From Seison nebaliae (lineage: Eukaryota; Rotifera; Pararotatoria; Seisonacea; Seisonidae), in NCBI GenBank assembly GCA_023231475.1, contig JALJEE010000433.1, positions 1 to 45,462 of the forward strand: DNA of 45,462 nucleotides. Direction: 5' to 3'. The notes beneath the pieces were generated by a model. That model was not told where the DNA came from. It saw only the letters and a list, made by a program, of their open reading frames with translations, and ran no database searches. This document shows positions 29,905-42,179 of this stretch, piece by piece; position 1 is the first letter of the stretch, and each line of letters starts with the position of its first letter. Made by a program: the position numbers and the translations under genes.

Positions 29905-32900
29905 TATCCAATATGAATTTCAATAAAGAAATTGATTGAATTGATTTTTGATAATCTCTTCAGTTGTGATTCACTTCACTTTTTCAATCCGTTGAACTTA
30001 ATAAATTGAATTCTATTTAACAAATTCGTTTACATTAATCATACGAAAATTATATTATTCGTAATTGTTGGGAAAACTTACTGGAATTTTATTACTGCAC
30101 TTCTGGAATTATATAATTCTTCCAAATAAGAAGTTTAATAGACTGTTTTTTTAAATTATCCTGTCTCTTCAAGTCGGTTTTTACTTCACTTCTTTTCATT
30201 CTTATCAACTATATTCATTCTCTTCCATCCTCCACATTTGGTGTTGAGTTACAGTTGTTGTGTTGATATTCACTAAATTCTAATGATGTTTAATGCTGAT
30301 TCGTGTTAAAACGTTATCACATAATTTATAGCATGGACATCAAGTTAGGAGTTTGAAATTCTGTCATTCTGTAATTTTTCATTAGTAGATCTCTATAATG
30401 CAGAGGAAGCTGAAAACTGAAATTTTCCCTTTCTTGGTCCCCATTCGATTTATTTATACTATTTATTTTTTCGTAGATTTTTATGACATTATAATCAATG
30501 TGTTGAATAATAGGTTAAAAGGAAGAAATAACCGTAGATATTTTACACAATTTATCATCATGAGAAACTTATTTTTTGCTTTGATGTTCGTCATACACTA
30601 AATTTTCTAAATTTTTTCTAAAAATTGTGGAAAATTCCAAACCTTATAAGAATTTCTTTATAAATTGTCTTTTTAAAAATAAAATTTTTAATCTAATCTA
30701 AACGATGTTTAATAAACATTTTATTTTGTTTATTAAAAACTTGATCAATTTCAATTTACTAGATATTCTGACTGTTAATTTCCTTTTACTAATTGGGTGA
30801 AATCGAAAATTGGGAGATTGGAAAGCCGAAAATTGGAAGACCGTATATATAATTGAAGTTTAACTTAAGCAAATTTATTACAAAAAACAATTATTAGAGT
30901 ACACCAAAAATCTTTTATTTTCGTTTTTTTCCCAATTTTTTAAAAAAATATTCCGATTCCCATGTTGAAATATTAGATTTGATAAATTGTTTGTGGATGA
31001 GCATATCTGTTCACAATTTGGATTAGTTCCATAAAACTCCGTAATTAATAATTTCCTATTAGTCTACTCACAAAAAATCTAACTCTACATGTCAGAATAA
31101 AAATGAATCTAGAATATCTATTATTGAAGTTAATTCTGATAAAATAAAATTTTGCTATTGGTATGCGATCGATTGATGAAAAGTGGAAAGTATCGATATT
31201 TGTGGAAGTGGAAAGAAAGAATCCATTTCCATTATCTGCATTAATAGCAACTAATAATCAATATAGAAATGTCAATTGGAAATATTTCAAGGAAAAGTCT
31301 GAAGTAGTTTCTTAGGAGGATGTTCGAAGGAATTTTCAATGGAATATTAAGAAAATTTTGAATAAAAAAAATAAATCCATAAGTGCCAAAAATTGGCGAT
31401 GGATTAGGTCTATATTTACTTGAAATGAAAAAATGATGAACGATGATTGAAATATGATGAGGAATGACATGAGAACATAATTATGATACATGAGAAGTGG
31501 AATGATAAAATGAGATTTCACAGTGTGTTGATGATTGAATAAGAATGAGAGAGGTGATTAAGTGAAGAAAGTAGAGGAGATGTTTTAATTCAATTTTGAA
31601 GTGTTAACTAAATGAGGAGTTTTTTTTCTTGAGATTAACAGTCCCAATCTCTTCTCTTCAGTACTTACTTTCGCATACTTCGATTCTTCCGGGAAAAATC
31701 TGAGTTTGAAATGAAGATTGATGAAATGAAAGTTTGTTGTTGAATGAGATTGATGGAGATGAACGTTTTATAAAAAATACTTGAAGAATTGATTGAATGT
31801 GGATATAATTGACTTAATTGGAAATACATCATGATGTATTGGGCAATTAAACTATGAACTTGATGTGACTTGTTTCATGAATGGAACTTGTTCCGAAGGG
31901 GGACAGAGAATGATTAATTTAAATTTGATGAAATGGCGATAATTGTAAGCGGAGCTGTAATGAACCGAACTAAACTGAATTGAAATAGTTGGGCGAGTGT
32001 ATGAATTAAAAGGAACATGAGAGGGACTAAGCTTCGCATGTCTCCCCACCTGTATCACATTCGCCTGTGTGTGTGTGGAGGGGGACGATGTTGTGTTTGA
32101 CCTTGGATCTCAACCAGATGCCTATACATGATCCCTATATATATATATATATCTGTAAGGAGATTATGTGAGTTATTGAAAGAAACACAATTTTCTTTGA
32201 ATTTCAACAAAAGTCTCCTTTCGTTCAGAAGAGAAGCGAAGTAGAAACTGTTAATATTAAACCGTTCGGTCCATAGAGTCTCGTTGAACGAATATTAGAG
32301 AAAAGCAGTGGAAATGCTTCTTCTTCGGGACTTGACTTGAGTTGGCTTGACCGGACGAATGAACATACTGTTCCAATGTACACAGAACAATATAATTACT
32401 AATCAGATTATCTTTGAGATCGATTCGGAGCATTTCGACGACTACGGTTGAAGATGATTCAACATTTCTCTTCACTCCAAGTAACAATTGATGTAATATT
32501 TGCTGTAATAGTAATAGATGGTGGTGGTGTTGATGTTAGCAATAATGGCAAATGAAAATGAAAAAGAAGGAGGAGAAGAAGAAGAAGAAGTACTTATTAT
32601 TCATTAGTCGTAGATAAGGAATGGAATATGAAAGGAATATGGAAGAAATCTGTTTCCCAGTTTATTACACATTAATAATTCATAATTCGTATTTGAAAAT
32701 TTATTTATATTCTTTCTCCTCGACATCTCCCACTTCTTATCTGGTGGAGTACCACGTTGTATCTCCAAACGATATCGTTTCAATATTGAGATGTTGGCAA
32801 ATGTATTGAGACAGACAACGGAAATTGGTTCGAATCGTGCTCTCCGTTCATCTGACACTCCCAATGAGAACGTAATATTTATGTTTTAAAGTTGAATAGA

Positions 32901-33529
32901 TGTGACAAGTTGGAAATATTGGATAGTTGCTTTCACTGCGATAAGTCCTCCTCCATCTCTCGCTCAATCAACTCAGTCATGTTAAATGAGTCGTGTTCAA
33001 ATCGTATTTGGTAATCTAATAAAGCTTTAGTTATTGAACGAGAAATCGAAAGTTTAATGGAAACAGGAAGACGATCCATCTACTCTATTTTAATGATAAT
33101 AAGAGGAATAGATTGCATGCAACCATTCGATATTATGTGTCGGTTAACTAGTTTTTTTCTTGTTTTCGAATGAAACTGCCTGCTAACTGGAGAATGTGCA
33201 GAGTAGGTACTAAAGTGAATGTTTGAAGTAGACTAAGAAAAGAAAAGCGGAGTGAGAGAAAGAGGTATAGGAAATGCCATTGGCAAAGAATGGTAGTAAT
33301 GGAAAGAAAGTTTACTAGCGTCGGGATTGGAGAAAAGGTCATGAGAAAAGACTCATTAATTTCTTTTTATTTCCTAATTTCTTCTTTCCATCCATCATTT
33401 CTAATATACTATATCCCGAGTAGAAGTCGGTTTATATTTTTCATTCAATTTCCATGTTGAACGAACATCTTACTTATCTAATTGTTGCAATTTTCTAATT
33501 AACATACTCATTCGATAAGTGATAGAAAC
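29905..33529. other. 3.6-kb interval with one weak gene candidate
   Basis: No family can be recognised. A 67-codon plus ORF (30398-30601, ATG start) is hydrophobic and likely chance. An (AT)n run lies at about 32139-32151. The best coding signal is the minus-strand exon listed separately at 32257-32502, with a further open minus frame at 32604-32864 (segment ERRARFEPISVVCLNTFANI) that could be an upstream exon. Confidence 0.4.
32257..32502 (-). CDS. Possible last exon of an unknown gene
   Basis: After a good acceptor (CTATTACTATTACAG), one minus frame is open for 81 codons with coding-like composition: ILHQLLLGVKRNVESSSTVV, EMLRIDLKDNLISNYIVLCT and VPKKKHFHCFSLIFVQRDSM. A GTTTAA donor near its end would also permit a short further exon. 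An upstream exon is plausible at 32604-32864, but no frame-consistent junction or start codon could be fixed. Family unknown. Confidence 0.3.
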   Translation of the reverse strand, partial: QILHQLLLGVKRNVESSSTVVVEMLRIDLKDNLISNYIVLCTLEQYVHSSGQANSSQVPKKKHFHCFSLIFVQRDSMDRTV

Positions 33530-34334
33530 ATGAAAAATTTGGTGATCTCTTGTATTCTCTTCTGGATTCAACGACCACTCGTCGCCCAACAACTGGCACG
33601 ATTCGATAACGATGATGACCGATCCGACTCTCTCAAATGTTTCAATTGTTACGTGCCTATGTTGGGTGTGACGAAGTCGACGGTTTATTGTTTGGGGATC
33701 ACTCACTTCTTCGAGAAGAAATTGGAAGTAGAACGAAAATCATTGAACAAGTCGAAGAACGAAATACTGGAAGAGAATTCGGTATTAATTCCCCGTCAGG
33801 TTTTCGACTATCAATTCGTTCAAGCCGATTACCAACAACAGAGCGATGGGAGAATTCTATTTCCGGCGGTGATATGTAGAAGCGATGAAGTATGTTTCGT
33901 TAGTATATTACTTCCAATACTTCTTTATTAGTCACCTTTTATTCCTTCTCCGAAAACTATATCTACTACGACTGGATGTTAATTGGGTTGACTTGGAAAT
34001 TGTGTTGGTGATCATTCCATTGTTGACGAATGTTAATGGAATACTGATGATACTGATGATAATGATGAAATTGAATAATATATCCATCATAACGAATTAA
34101 TAGACAGAAAGAGTGATATTCAGCAATGTTGACACTTCATTCAGACGTGGCTGCATTTCTCGCCAACAATGCAACATGTCGGCTTGCATCGAATATCATA
34201 ACTATGTCGCATGTATGCATTGCTGTCAAACAAACCTGTGCAATCGAACTAACAACTCGAAAAGAATAATATCAAATGATGATATAATGCTTATCATCGG
34301 AATGTTTTCCATTTTAATAGTAATGTTCATTTAA
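33530..34334 (+). CDS. Ly6/three-finger GPI-anchored protein
   Basis: Two exons (33530-33898 and 34104-34334), intron 205 bp starting GTTAGT, 199 residues. A signal peptide (MKNLVISCILFWIQRPLVAQ) is followed by the Ly6 entry LKCFNCY, further cysteines at VYC, VIC and EVC, and after the junction RRGCISRQQCNMSAC, then the family hallmark CMHCCQTNLCN. Twelve cysteines in all, two more than the basic ten-cysteine three-finger fold. The C-terminal hydrophobic stretch IMLIIGMFSILIVMFI after a polar linker is a GPI-anchor signal. Such proteins sit on the outer cell surface and often modulate receptors or channels, or shape junctions. The loop between the third and fourth cysteines is unusually long (~60 residues, with dibasic and Gln-rich parts). 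Confidence 0.85.
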
Positions 34335-34664
34335 AAACATTGGAACTGTTAGTTTATTCTTTCTCCCTTCATGCTCTTCCTATCTCATCCACAAACTCTA
34401 ATAATCACACTGAAAGAAGATCGAAAGATATGTCGAAAAGGTGATCGATGAACCACTATCACTCGGAACGATTTCGTGAATACAGAGAAAGTAGTACCTT
34501 AATCGTCGACCTCGGTGTACATCTTAAGGGGAGGAAGGTTTTCTCGAATATTTTTTTTTTCAAATTTATGTCATTCTTCTTTCTCCTTCTTTTGTATTCT
34601 TTTGCCTCTTTTTTTTATTATGAGCGAGAAAAGGTGAAAGGAAATGGAAAACATTATTCCTGTA

Positions 34665-34708
34665 GATTATTCCTGTTATATTTTTCCTTTTCATATCTTT
34701 TTATTTCT
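34665..34708 (+). repeat. 44-bp dispersed repeat, copy 2
   Basis: Identical over 44 bases to 29031-29074. The flanks on both sides differ completely, so this is a dispersed repeat rather than a large duplication. Confidence 0.9.
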
Positions 34709-34778
34709 AATATATTTACACATCTTTCCACTTTCTTTCCATTATGAAACATTATGTGGAAGAATAGCAATTCTTTCT

Positions 34779-34816
34779 ATCCATCCATCCATCCATCCAT
34801 CCATCCATCCATCCAT
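34779..34816 (+). repeat. CCAT microsatellite
   Basis: About nine uninterrupted CCAT tetranucleotides, followed by degenerate CGTT/CCAT units to about 34860. Confidence 0.95.
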
Positions 34817-36829
34817 CGTTCCATCGTTCCATCTATCTATCCGTTCAACTAACCATCTATCCGCCCCATCATCTACCTACAATAGATGGGGCAGTACGCT
34901 TGTGTTGGTAGGAAGGATGTATCGATAGGAATTGTTGTGATAAAATTTTTCATATTCCTATTTTTGAGTATTGGCATACATATGTATATGTGGGACATGT
35001 ATACCTTATTCGGATGTTACATAAATAATATTCATGTGGGAGAAAGAAAGGAAGAAAGAAAATGAAGGAATATTGAGGAGCTTTCGACATGCTCCTTTTC
35101 TCCCTTAGTTCTTGCTTTGTTTACTTATACATACAATGTACTTCCCATTATAATGCAATTTGAAGTTGGAGAATTTTCTACTTTGATTCTCCTCCTCATT
35201 ATCAGCATCAGTAGCATTATAATCATCACCGTCATCATGTAGTTAAATAACAATACCTGATTCTCAGTTGTTCTTACTGAAAATTGGTGTACGAGTAAGA
35301 ATGTGGAAGAATAACTTCCACTCATTCATTTCAGTTTACTCACCAACTCTTCCACAAACACACAAATGAACACAAAGAGATGCATCGAATAACATTCAAT
35401 GCTCACCTTCCATCAGTACATTATGATATTGGAAAATAATTACTTGTTTTCCTTTTCCGTCATTCTGCCTATTAGTCAACTAATTAACTTTCCGTTTTGC
35501 CTATTTTACATGTTCGTACGTTTCCTCTTCAATTGCTCATGAAGATTTTAATGAGATTTGGAAAATCGATAAATTTATTTTTTCTTATTCCGATCTGATG
35601 CATTCTAATTACATCTCGACAAGTGTCGAAGTAAATAGACGCACATTTTTGCTTCGTTGAAAGAAATTTGGTTAATTCTCTCATCGATCATCTCCCACCC
35701 CATTAAATGCTTCTCCACAATATGACGACGGGGTGACATAAGAAAAGGAATTTGCTCGAAAAATAAGTATCTTCATTCGTTTGCCTTTCCGTCCACTGCA
35801 CCGTGCACATATGGCTGATTGGAAGGAAGATGTGTTCTTCTGCCTCGTTCTTTTCTTCATTATCAAATCGGCATTTCTTTCATTACAATACCAAATTAAT
35901 TATGCACACATCTATCTGTAATTGAATCGCATAATATGTCTTTAATTATATCGTTCTGTACATATTCAAATTTACATAAATATTCATTGGTCTTTCTTTG
36001 AAACATGTTTATCTGGAAACTAAAAGAAAAGTATTTCGTTTTAATTTGGAATGGAGCTCTTAAGTTCTTCCTCTAATTCCAATCGAACTTCTCTTTCATA
36101 TCCCCCAACTTTCATTCTTCCATTGCAAACTAGTTTAACAATTGATTTTCATTCTTTCTTCAACCATTCTAATCTACCTTTATGGCTTTACACAGAAACC
36201 ATTCTCTCCAGACCATAATTCTTTCATTCCTCGCACCAATCTTTCATGAGACAAGTCTCTTCCCAACAATTCTTCAAAGGTTTCTCCTCAAAACTTTCAC
36301 GATGATAAATATGAATGAATTCACTTTCCAAATTACCTTCCCCAATTACGAATCCTAATTAGAGAGAACCAAATTTCCATATACTATCTTTACACCTTAC
36401 TGATTTTGAACGATTGGATTTGAGGGTTGTACCATTTCATTTGACGTATTCAACTACTCTCAAATCATTCCCATATGAAGAAGCTTCTCCATATGAACTG
36501 CAACTCCATTGTATTGATGATCGTATGTTTGTGAGATGATCTATTATCGTATATGATCATAGTTCATTCACATTCCTACATCAATCATTGGAGTAGGGAA
36601 GAAAGAAGGAAAGTTTTAACGAAACAAATCTGCTGTACGTGCAATTTTATGCGTACATCTAGGTGTGTATGGGACGAAGTTATTCTACTAATATCACCCA
36701 TTAGCTAGTTATCATTCTTCTGTATATCCAAACGATTCAATCGGTTGATGATGTACATATGCTGATGGTAGTATTATACCAATAGCACAATGGGTCTGTG
36801 TCTTATTGTGCGATTGTGCATATTCTCGT

Positions 36830-36906
36830 ATGTGTATATATGTGTGTATATATGTGTGTATGTGTGTGTATGTGTGTGTATGTGTGTGTGTGTGTGTATG
36901 TGTGTC
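36830..36906 (+). repeat. TG/TATG microsatellite
   Basis: A 75-bp run of TGTG with regularly interspersed TA (TGTGTGTA units), ending in an uninterrupted TG stretch. Confidence 0.95.
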
Positions 36907-37598
36907 AGTAGTCAGTAGAGTTATGTAAAAGGAAAGAATCGATTATATAATCATTGTGTATGAGACGTAAATCATAAAATAAGTTGGGTGAAAGAATAAA
37001 GATTTAATTAATTTGATATTAATATAAATTAGAAATTAATGAATTTATTTATCAGAAACAATTTCTATTCTTTTCTTTTTCGGATGTGGAGTTACGTATG
37101 ACCAAATCTTTCGGTGCATCTTATTCATATATATATTACATATTATGTATGAACTTCAACTTTTCCCTCATTTCTATTTACTTCTAATCACACTCATAAT
37201 GATTAAAATAATGGAAATAATACGAAATGACATTCATCAACTACATCCATCACCTCCCTCCTTCTCCCCATCTGCCCCATCTCTCTATATGTCCATTGAC
37301 AGCAGTAGTAGCGGCGGCCGTAGTAGTGGTGGTGGAATATACATGTCGATGATTCTATAGTCTCTCTATAACCGTCTGTACAAGTGGCTCTGTTGCCAGA
37401 CAGGAAAAAGAAAAGTAGATTGAAAGTGCTGAAATTTATTATTTTTTCTTCTCTATTCCAATTGCATTGCACATCGATGATTCTTCTCATTATTGTTTTC
37501 ATATGTTTCTCCCATAGTTTGCCCGTCTCGCTACCTCCGAGGAGCAGAATAACGAACACTATTTCTATTTGAAACACTTAATCGAATTGAGTGACACA

Positions 37599-38232
37599 AT
37601 GGGAAATGAATATTCCAATATCCCACTTGATCTTCCCGTCAACTTCGATTTGGAAGAGATCAAACGACTCGGTTCATCTTTTTCTTCTCTTCTCTCAATC
37701 TCAACTCAAACTTTTCATAGGTAAACGCTTTCGTCGAATCGATTTGGATGGGAATGGATCGTTATCTGCAACTGAATTCAAATCAATTCCCGAACTTGAT
37801 CAGAATCCACTCGTCCAAAGAGTCATCGACATCTTCGATACAGATAAAGATGGCGAGGTGGATTTTAAAGAATTTATTCAAGGTCTCATTTCCATTAGAC
37901 TATTTCTTTTACATCTCCATTTCCTTTCTCTTCTCCCCGAAGGAATCTCATTATTTAGTGTGAAAGGTGAAAAGTTGAGTAAATTAAGATTCGCCTTCCA
38001 AATTTACGATGTTGATAACGACGGGTATATAAGTAACGGCGAACTATTCCAAGTGCTCAAAATGATGGTAGGCAACAATTTGAAAGATACGGCCCTCCAA
38101 CAAATCGTGGATAAGACAATAATGAATGCAGATAAGGACGGTGACGGTAAGATCTCATTCGAAGAGTTTTGTGATGTCGTTGGCGATTCGGTGAAAACGA
38201 CGATCGAAACTAAAATGACCGTTCAATTATGA
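37599..38232 (+). CDS. CNB: Calcineurin regulatory subunit B
   Basis: Three exons (37599-37671, 37721-37882, 37943-38232) give 174 residues. It starts MGNEYSN, the N-myristoylation signal of calcineurin B. Four complete EF-hands follow: [39 protein letters not shown] and [13 protein letters not shown]. The linkers [14 protein letters not shown] and [15 protein letters not shown], which face calcineurin A, are near-invariant in the family. It is the calcium sensor of the calcineurin phosphatase. The second intron (37883-37942) is 60 bp with no stop in frame, so an unspliced transcript would encode 20 extra hydrophobic residues between EF2 and EF3. Its donor is GTC, the only such donor in the window. 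Confidence 0.97.
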
Positions 38233-38349
38233 ATTTGTATAAACCATTTTCACTCATTCTTTCAATTTCCGTTAAATTTTATTTTGCTGATAAAAAAAAA
38301 GAAATTCCATCAATCGTTTTTCTAACTAAATCTCTTCGATTATTCTCCG

Positions 38350-41076
38350 TCAGTCTTCAAAAATACCTTCAATAATTGGATGTGCCAAATGGAAAGGTGA
38401 TTCCTGTTATTCTCATCATCAACAAATTCATCATTCGTCAAATGAAATTCTAACCAATAATTGTCGTCCATCTGAACTATTACATGATTGAGTGATGGGA
38501 GCACGATTATAGAAGTTTTGAAGTAATTGTCGACTGAACGGATTGATATTCATCATATTGAATAATTTCTTATGATCATTTGATCCATTAGTCGAAATAT
38601 TGAACGAACTAAGAAATGGAAAAGAAGGAATATATTTATAGGAATTATAATAACTAATTGTAAGTGGAGAAGAGTTTATCTAATGATTTCTCATCAACAG
38701 CCGATTTGCACAATTCCAAATTGATTGATGGGTAATAATGGATGTAATTAAGACACATCTCATCGAAGATACTCGTACCACCCTACGTTTCAAACGAAAT
38801 GAAGAGCAAATTAACATATTACATAACAATACATTAACATAAAACAAAGTTACCAACAAATGTCATTTTATTCCGTTCCATCGTGTTATGGAGACATTGA
38901 TGAATAATCATATCTCCCTGAATTGGAAATTAAGAAGAAATTCAATTGGACTTCATACGAACTGGAAATATTTTCACTTCATTCTGTAACAAACGAATTT
39001 CTTGAAATGTCGAATCATAATTCTCATCACGATTCAATGATATTATTTTCCCGTCTTTCCGCACGACATATGTGGAGACTCCAATTCCCGTCAAATGAGT
39101 ATGTAATTGAGAAGCGAAAACGGATATACCTTTTTCTGGTATGATCTTCATGGAACTGAAATGTTTCTAAAGTAGAAATAGAATTGGAACCTGTTCCGTA
39201 CATTCAGATAAACAGAAAGCAGTTTGAATAAATTTTGGGGATTGAGGTGGAATTGAATTAAGTTCGTTATATTCCAATCCCAATTCCATGATAGCGGCAT
39301 CGTTCGACCGGATATCAGGTGTGATGGTGAACCGAATTCCTGATGAATCTCTCACTCCAAGAATATGTCGGGGATTATTATAGTGAATCTCCAATACGAC
39401 ATAGGGAGGAAATGCTTCACCTCCAACAGGTGTGCCGGTGTTTGCAGGATAAATAAATTCCTAAAAGATTTCCAAAAAAATTTTGAAAAAAAATTAAATT
39501 TTTCTTCAAAACATATGAGAAACATTAGCACCCATGGCCCATGCACCCAATACTTTGCGGCATGATTCCAAGCCTGAAGGCTTCCCTTCACTCGTACATC
39601 GACCGTTATATTCCACGACTTCATCATCCGTCCAACAATGGAACAATTCCATATGGTGAACGATTCCTGATGATTCTGGCGACAGTTCCGCATCAAACTG
39701 AAAGAAAGAATTATTTTTTTACTCCTCAATATATTAACGGCGATTATATGATGTTTGTGAGATAATTTGGGGAATTTGAATGTTGTGCACCAATAGGTGG
39801 TCTCATCCGATGGTATTTCCACATTTCTCGCTCGGAATTTTATGGTGAAATTATTTGGGGTAGAATGAAGAGTGGAATAGAATAGTTTACTTTTTGGTAA
39901 TTGAATCATTTGGTAAATCGGTTCTCCAAAATGCAACTTGTTCAACATCGGAAGATCATTGCCAACAACGACGGAGGACGTGGACGATAATCCTTTCTCA
40001 ATATTGATCATCACCAAATGAGTAGTTCCTACCTGCGAAACAAAAACGTTACCAAGATGATGTTTCGGTTATCTAACTAAAATTTCATAAAACGGAATCG
40101 GCGGTTCTCGTTCTCGTTCGAATTGCACATAATTAAATGATTTCCATTTGAATTGTTTAATTTTCTTCAAAGTATTCATGGTGGAACTTCTTCCATTGAT
40201 TGAGCCATTGACGAAAAGAAGATGCTACAAATAAATGATTATGATTAATATGTAAATAATGAACTTCGATTAAACGATGTTCATTCGTATGTTGAGGATT
40301 GATGAGAATGAGATCGGAATCGATTAAAGATTTTTGAGATTGAGTAAATCCGAAAACGATTCCATTTGGTGAATGATTCAAGTTAGTTCGTATAATGAAA
40401 TCGAACGATTTTACATCACTCACATCATCACCATTCTCATTAACCGTCTTCACTCGATTCGTGTTCCAATACAATTTCATTTCATTTTTATTATCTAACA
40501 CGACCGAATTATAATTGGTCAATGATTCTTCGAAATTCTTCGACGATTCTCTAAAAATAATCACGAAATATTTGAATTCGAATTCTCATCGAAAATGAAC
40601 CGAAGACAATTCTTGAAAATTGATTTCAAACTGTCAATTCCATCGGACAATTTGAAGGATTCTAATAACTCTTCGATACAAGTCAAAATTGATTCGACTG
40701 ACGACTCTTCCAAATTCTTCAAAAATTCTCCACTTCGTTTTCCCATTAAATTTTTTGTGGACAAGGAAAACTGGTGTGGGAATTTGAAGAGATCTGAGTT
40801 GGTCTTTTCTCCATTCCAATCGGCATATGGAAAACGGAAAATTGGCTTCTGCCAAAAAGGAACTAATGGTCCGAAAATATTCGGACGGAAAAAAGGAAAT
40901 ATTTTCTTCCGACGAACTAAACTGCTACGATCGATGGCATTGTGAAGATAGTGAATTGCCGTTGGATAATTATCGAGAGTTCTCAGATGATGATCAATGT
41001 TTGTTAGTAAGTCGTCGATCGGTACTGAGTTAAGTTGGAGAAGGAAGAGAGTGAAAATGGTGAGATGGAGAAACAT
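38350..41076 (-). CDS. TBH: Tyramine/dopamine beta-monooxygenase (copper type II)
   Basis: Eleven exons (41076-40601, 40550-40265, 40224-40078, 40032-39739, 39697-39524, 39460-39191, 39145-38963, 38917-38858, 38782-38655, 38608-38455, 38403-38350), every intron starting GTT, total 741 residues. Signal peptide MFLHLTIFTLFLLQL; an unusual ~140-residue extension; a DOMON domain (~165-310); then the two-domain copper monooxygenase. CuH ligands: HH in KHHII (~397) and H in VHHMELFHC (~415). CuM ligands: HTH in QLHTHLTG (~564-566) and M in FDEMCLNYIHYYP (~639). ETTYWC and LELCKSAVD are also typical of DBH/TBH. It hydroxylates the side chain of tyramine or dopamine in secretory vesicles, using ascorbate and oxygen; in most invertebrates the product is octopamine. 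MOXD1-type orthology cannot be fully excluded. Confidence 0.9.
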
Positions 41077-41405
41077 TTTTCGCTCGAGAAAATGAGAGAA
41101 TGAAAAAGAAATGGGAATGTTGTGCTGGAGGGTAGTTGGGAGAAATTAATAAATTATTCAAATGTTCCATCATTATCTTATCTTGTGATATTAATTTAGA
41201 AATTAATAAAATTATGTAAATTTATCGAGATGTTGAAGAATTGAGGAATATTGTTTAGTCTTAGGTGTTAATGAGAGATGTGGCGGTGGAATTAGAAAAA
41301 AAGTGAATTTACTTCAAAATAGGAAAAGCAATATTTTTGCGCTAATTGAAATAGGAAGAGGAATTTAAATGAAATGAAATAATTCGATATGAAAACTTAA
41401 TTCGA
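41077..41405. promoter_or_regulatory. Shared upstream region of TBH and MSP-domain genes
   Basis: A 329-bp A/T-rich spacer between two divergently transcribed genes, so it must carry both promoters. I see no clear TATA box or known binding motif. Confidence 0.4.
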
Positions 41406-42140
41406 ATGGAAGAGATTCATCCGATAAAATTTAGTTTAAATGATAATGGACGATTTTATGCTTTTTTAAATCTGTACAATCATTCAGTGAATGCGTCACT
41501 ACTTTACAAGATCCTATCGAACAATCGGTATTATATCGCTAAACCGGCTATCTGTATTATTCCACCAAATAAGACAGTTCAATTAGAGATCATTCAGAAC
41601 ATCGACTATCCGGACGAGGAGAAAGTGAACCATCAATTCATTATCATTTGCCTCTTCCACCAGAATATCGAGCTGGGTGACCGTGAGAAATTACAGACTT
41701 TATTCAACTGTTAATTTATTTTAAGTTGATGTCAATGAAACTTTCATTTCGTAGCGAATAAAGAGAATGTGAGTCGAATTCAATTTTTTGCTAATCTACC
41801 CGATGACTTTGACGATTACGACGACGAAGGAATGAAAAACTTAAATTGTCATTTCACTAAATCTCATGATATCCGATTGACACATCCCATCATTGAGATT
41901 GTGGAGGATAAGGACTACGATCTAAGAAATAGGAATAACAATGCTAAAAAGGAGTCGGTAGACAGTTTAACATTTTCACTCATCGCTTATCCTTTGTAAT
42001 TTGAAGTAGAGGGTCAGAGGAAACAGAAAAAGAATTCGACGGAACCGTATTCCGATATCAGTTCGACCGGTACCAATCCACCGTCATCTAGACCACAGAT
42101 GGGGAAGAACGTTAACAATTTCATTCGTTCAACTAGTTAA
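41406..42140 (+). CDS. MSP-domain protein with charged tail
   Basis: Three exons (41406-41709, 41755-41964, 42007-42140), introns 45 and 42 bp starting GTT, 215 residues. Residues ~5-100 fit a major sperm protein/VAP immunoglobulin-like domain: IKFSLNDNGRFYAFLNLYN, a strand with YKILSNNRYYIAKPAICIIP, PNKTVQLEIIQN, and FIIICLF as the last strand. The rest is acidic, then polar (DDFDDYDDEG, then KQKKNSTEPYSDISSTGT) with no membrane anchor, unlike VAP proteins. MSP domains bind FFAT-like peptides or polymerise in nematode sperm; which applies is unknown. Its start lies 329 bp from that of the divergent monooxygenase gene. Confidence 0.75.
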
Positions 42141-42179
42141 AATATTCTCTAATAGTTCGTGGGTCAAACTTATCTTCAA

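Larger units (their letters stand above)
34335..37598. other. 3.3-kb interval without a supported gene
   Basis: This contains the second copy of the 44-bp repeat (34665-34708), a CCAT microsatellite and a TG/TATG microsatellite, both listed separately. A two-exon 52-residue ORF on the minus strand near 35125-35340 (start MSGSYSSTFLLVHQFSVRTT) can be spliced in frame, but it needs a GTA donor unlike the rest of the window, and I do not trust it. The last 400 bp are 5' flank of calcineurin B. Confidence 0.4.

Noticed and set aside
32822-32840. tRNA B box (GGTTCGAATCG)
   Set aside because: No A box or cloverleaf at the right distance, and the opposite strand is coding-like here.
35125-35340. 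Two-exon 52-residue minus-strand gene
   Set aside because: Splices in frame only with a GTA donor and has no homology or signal; likely chance.
39146-39190. 24-bp intron in the monooxygenase (GTTCC...CTTTAG)
   Set aside because: Shorter than any other intron here; using the AAG acceptor 21 bp further gives a normal 45-bp intron and a better family alignment.
40561-41076. Separate neuropeptide precursor gene
   Set aside because: The stop at 40561 falls inside a 50-bp GTT...TAG intron that joins this exon in frame to the DOMON exon, which otherwise lacks a signal peptide. Kept as exon 1 of the monooxygenase, with doubt noted.
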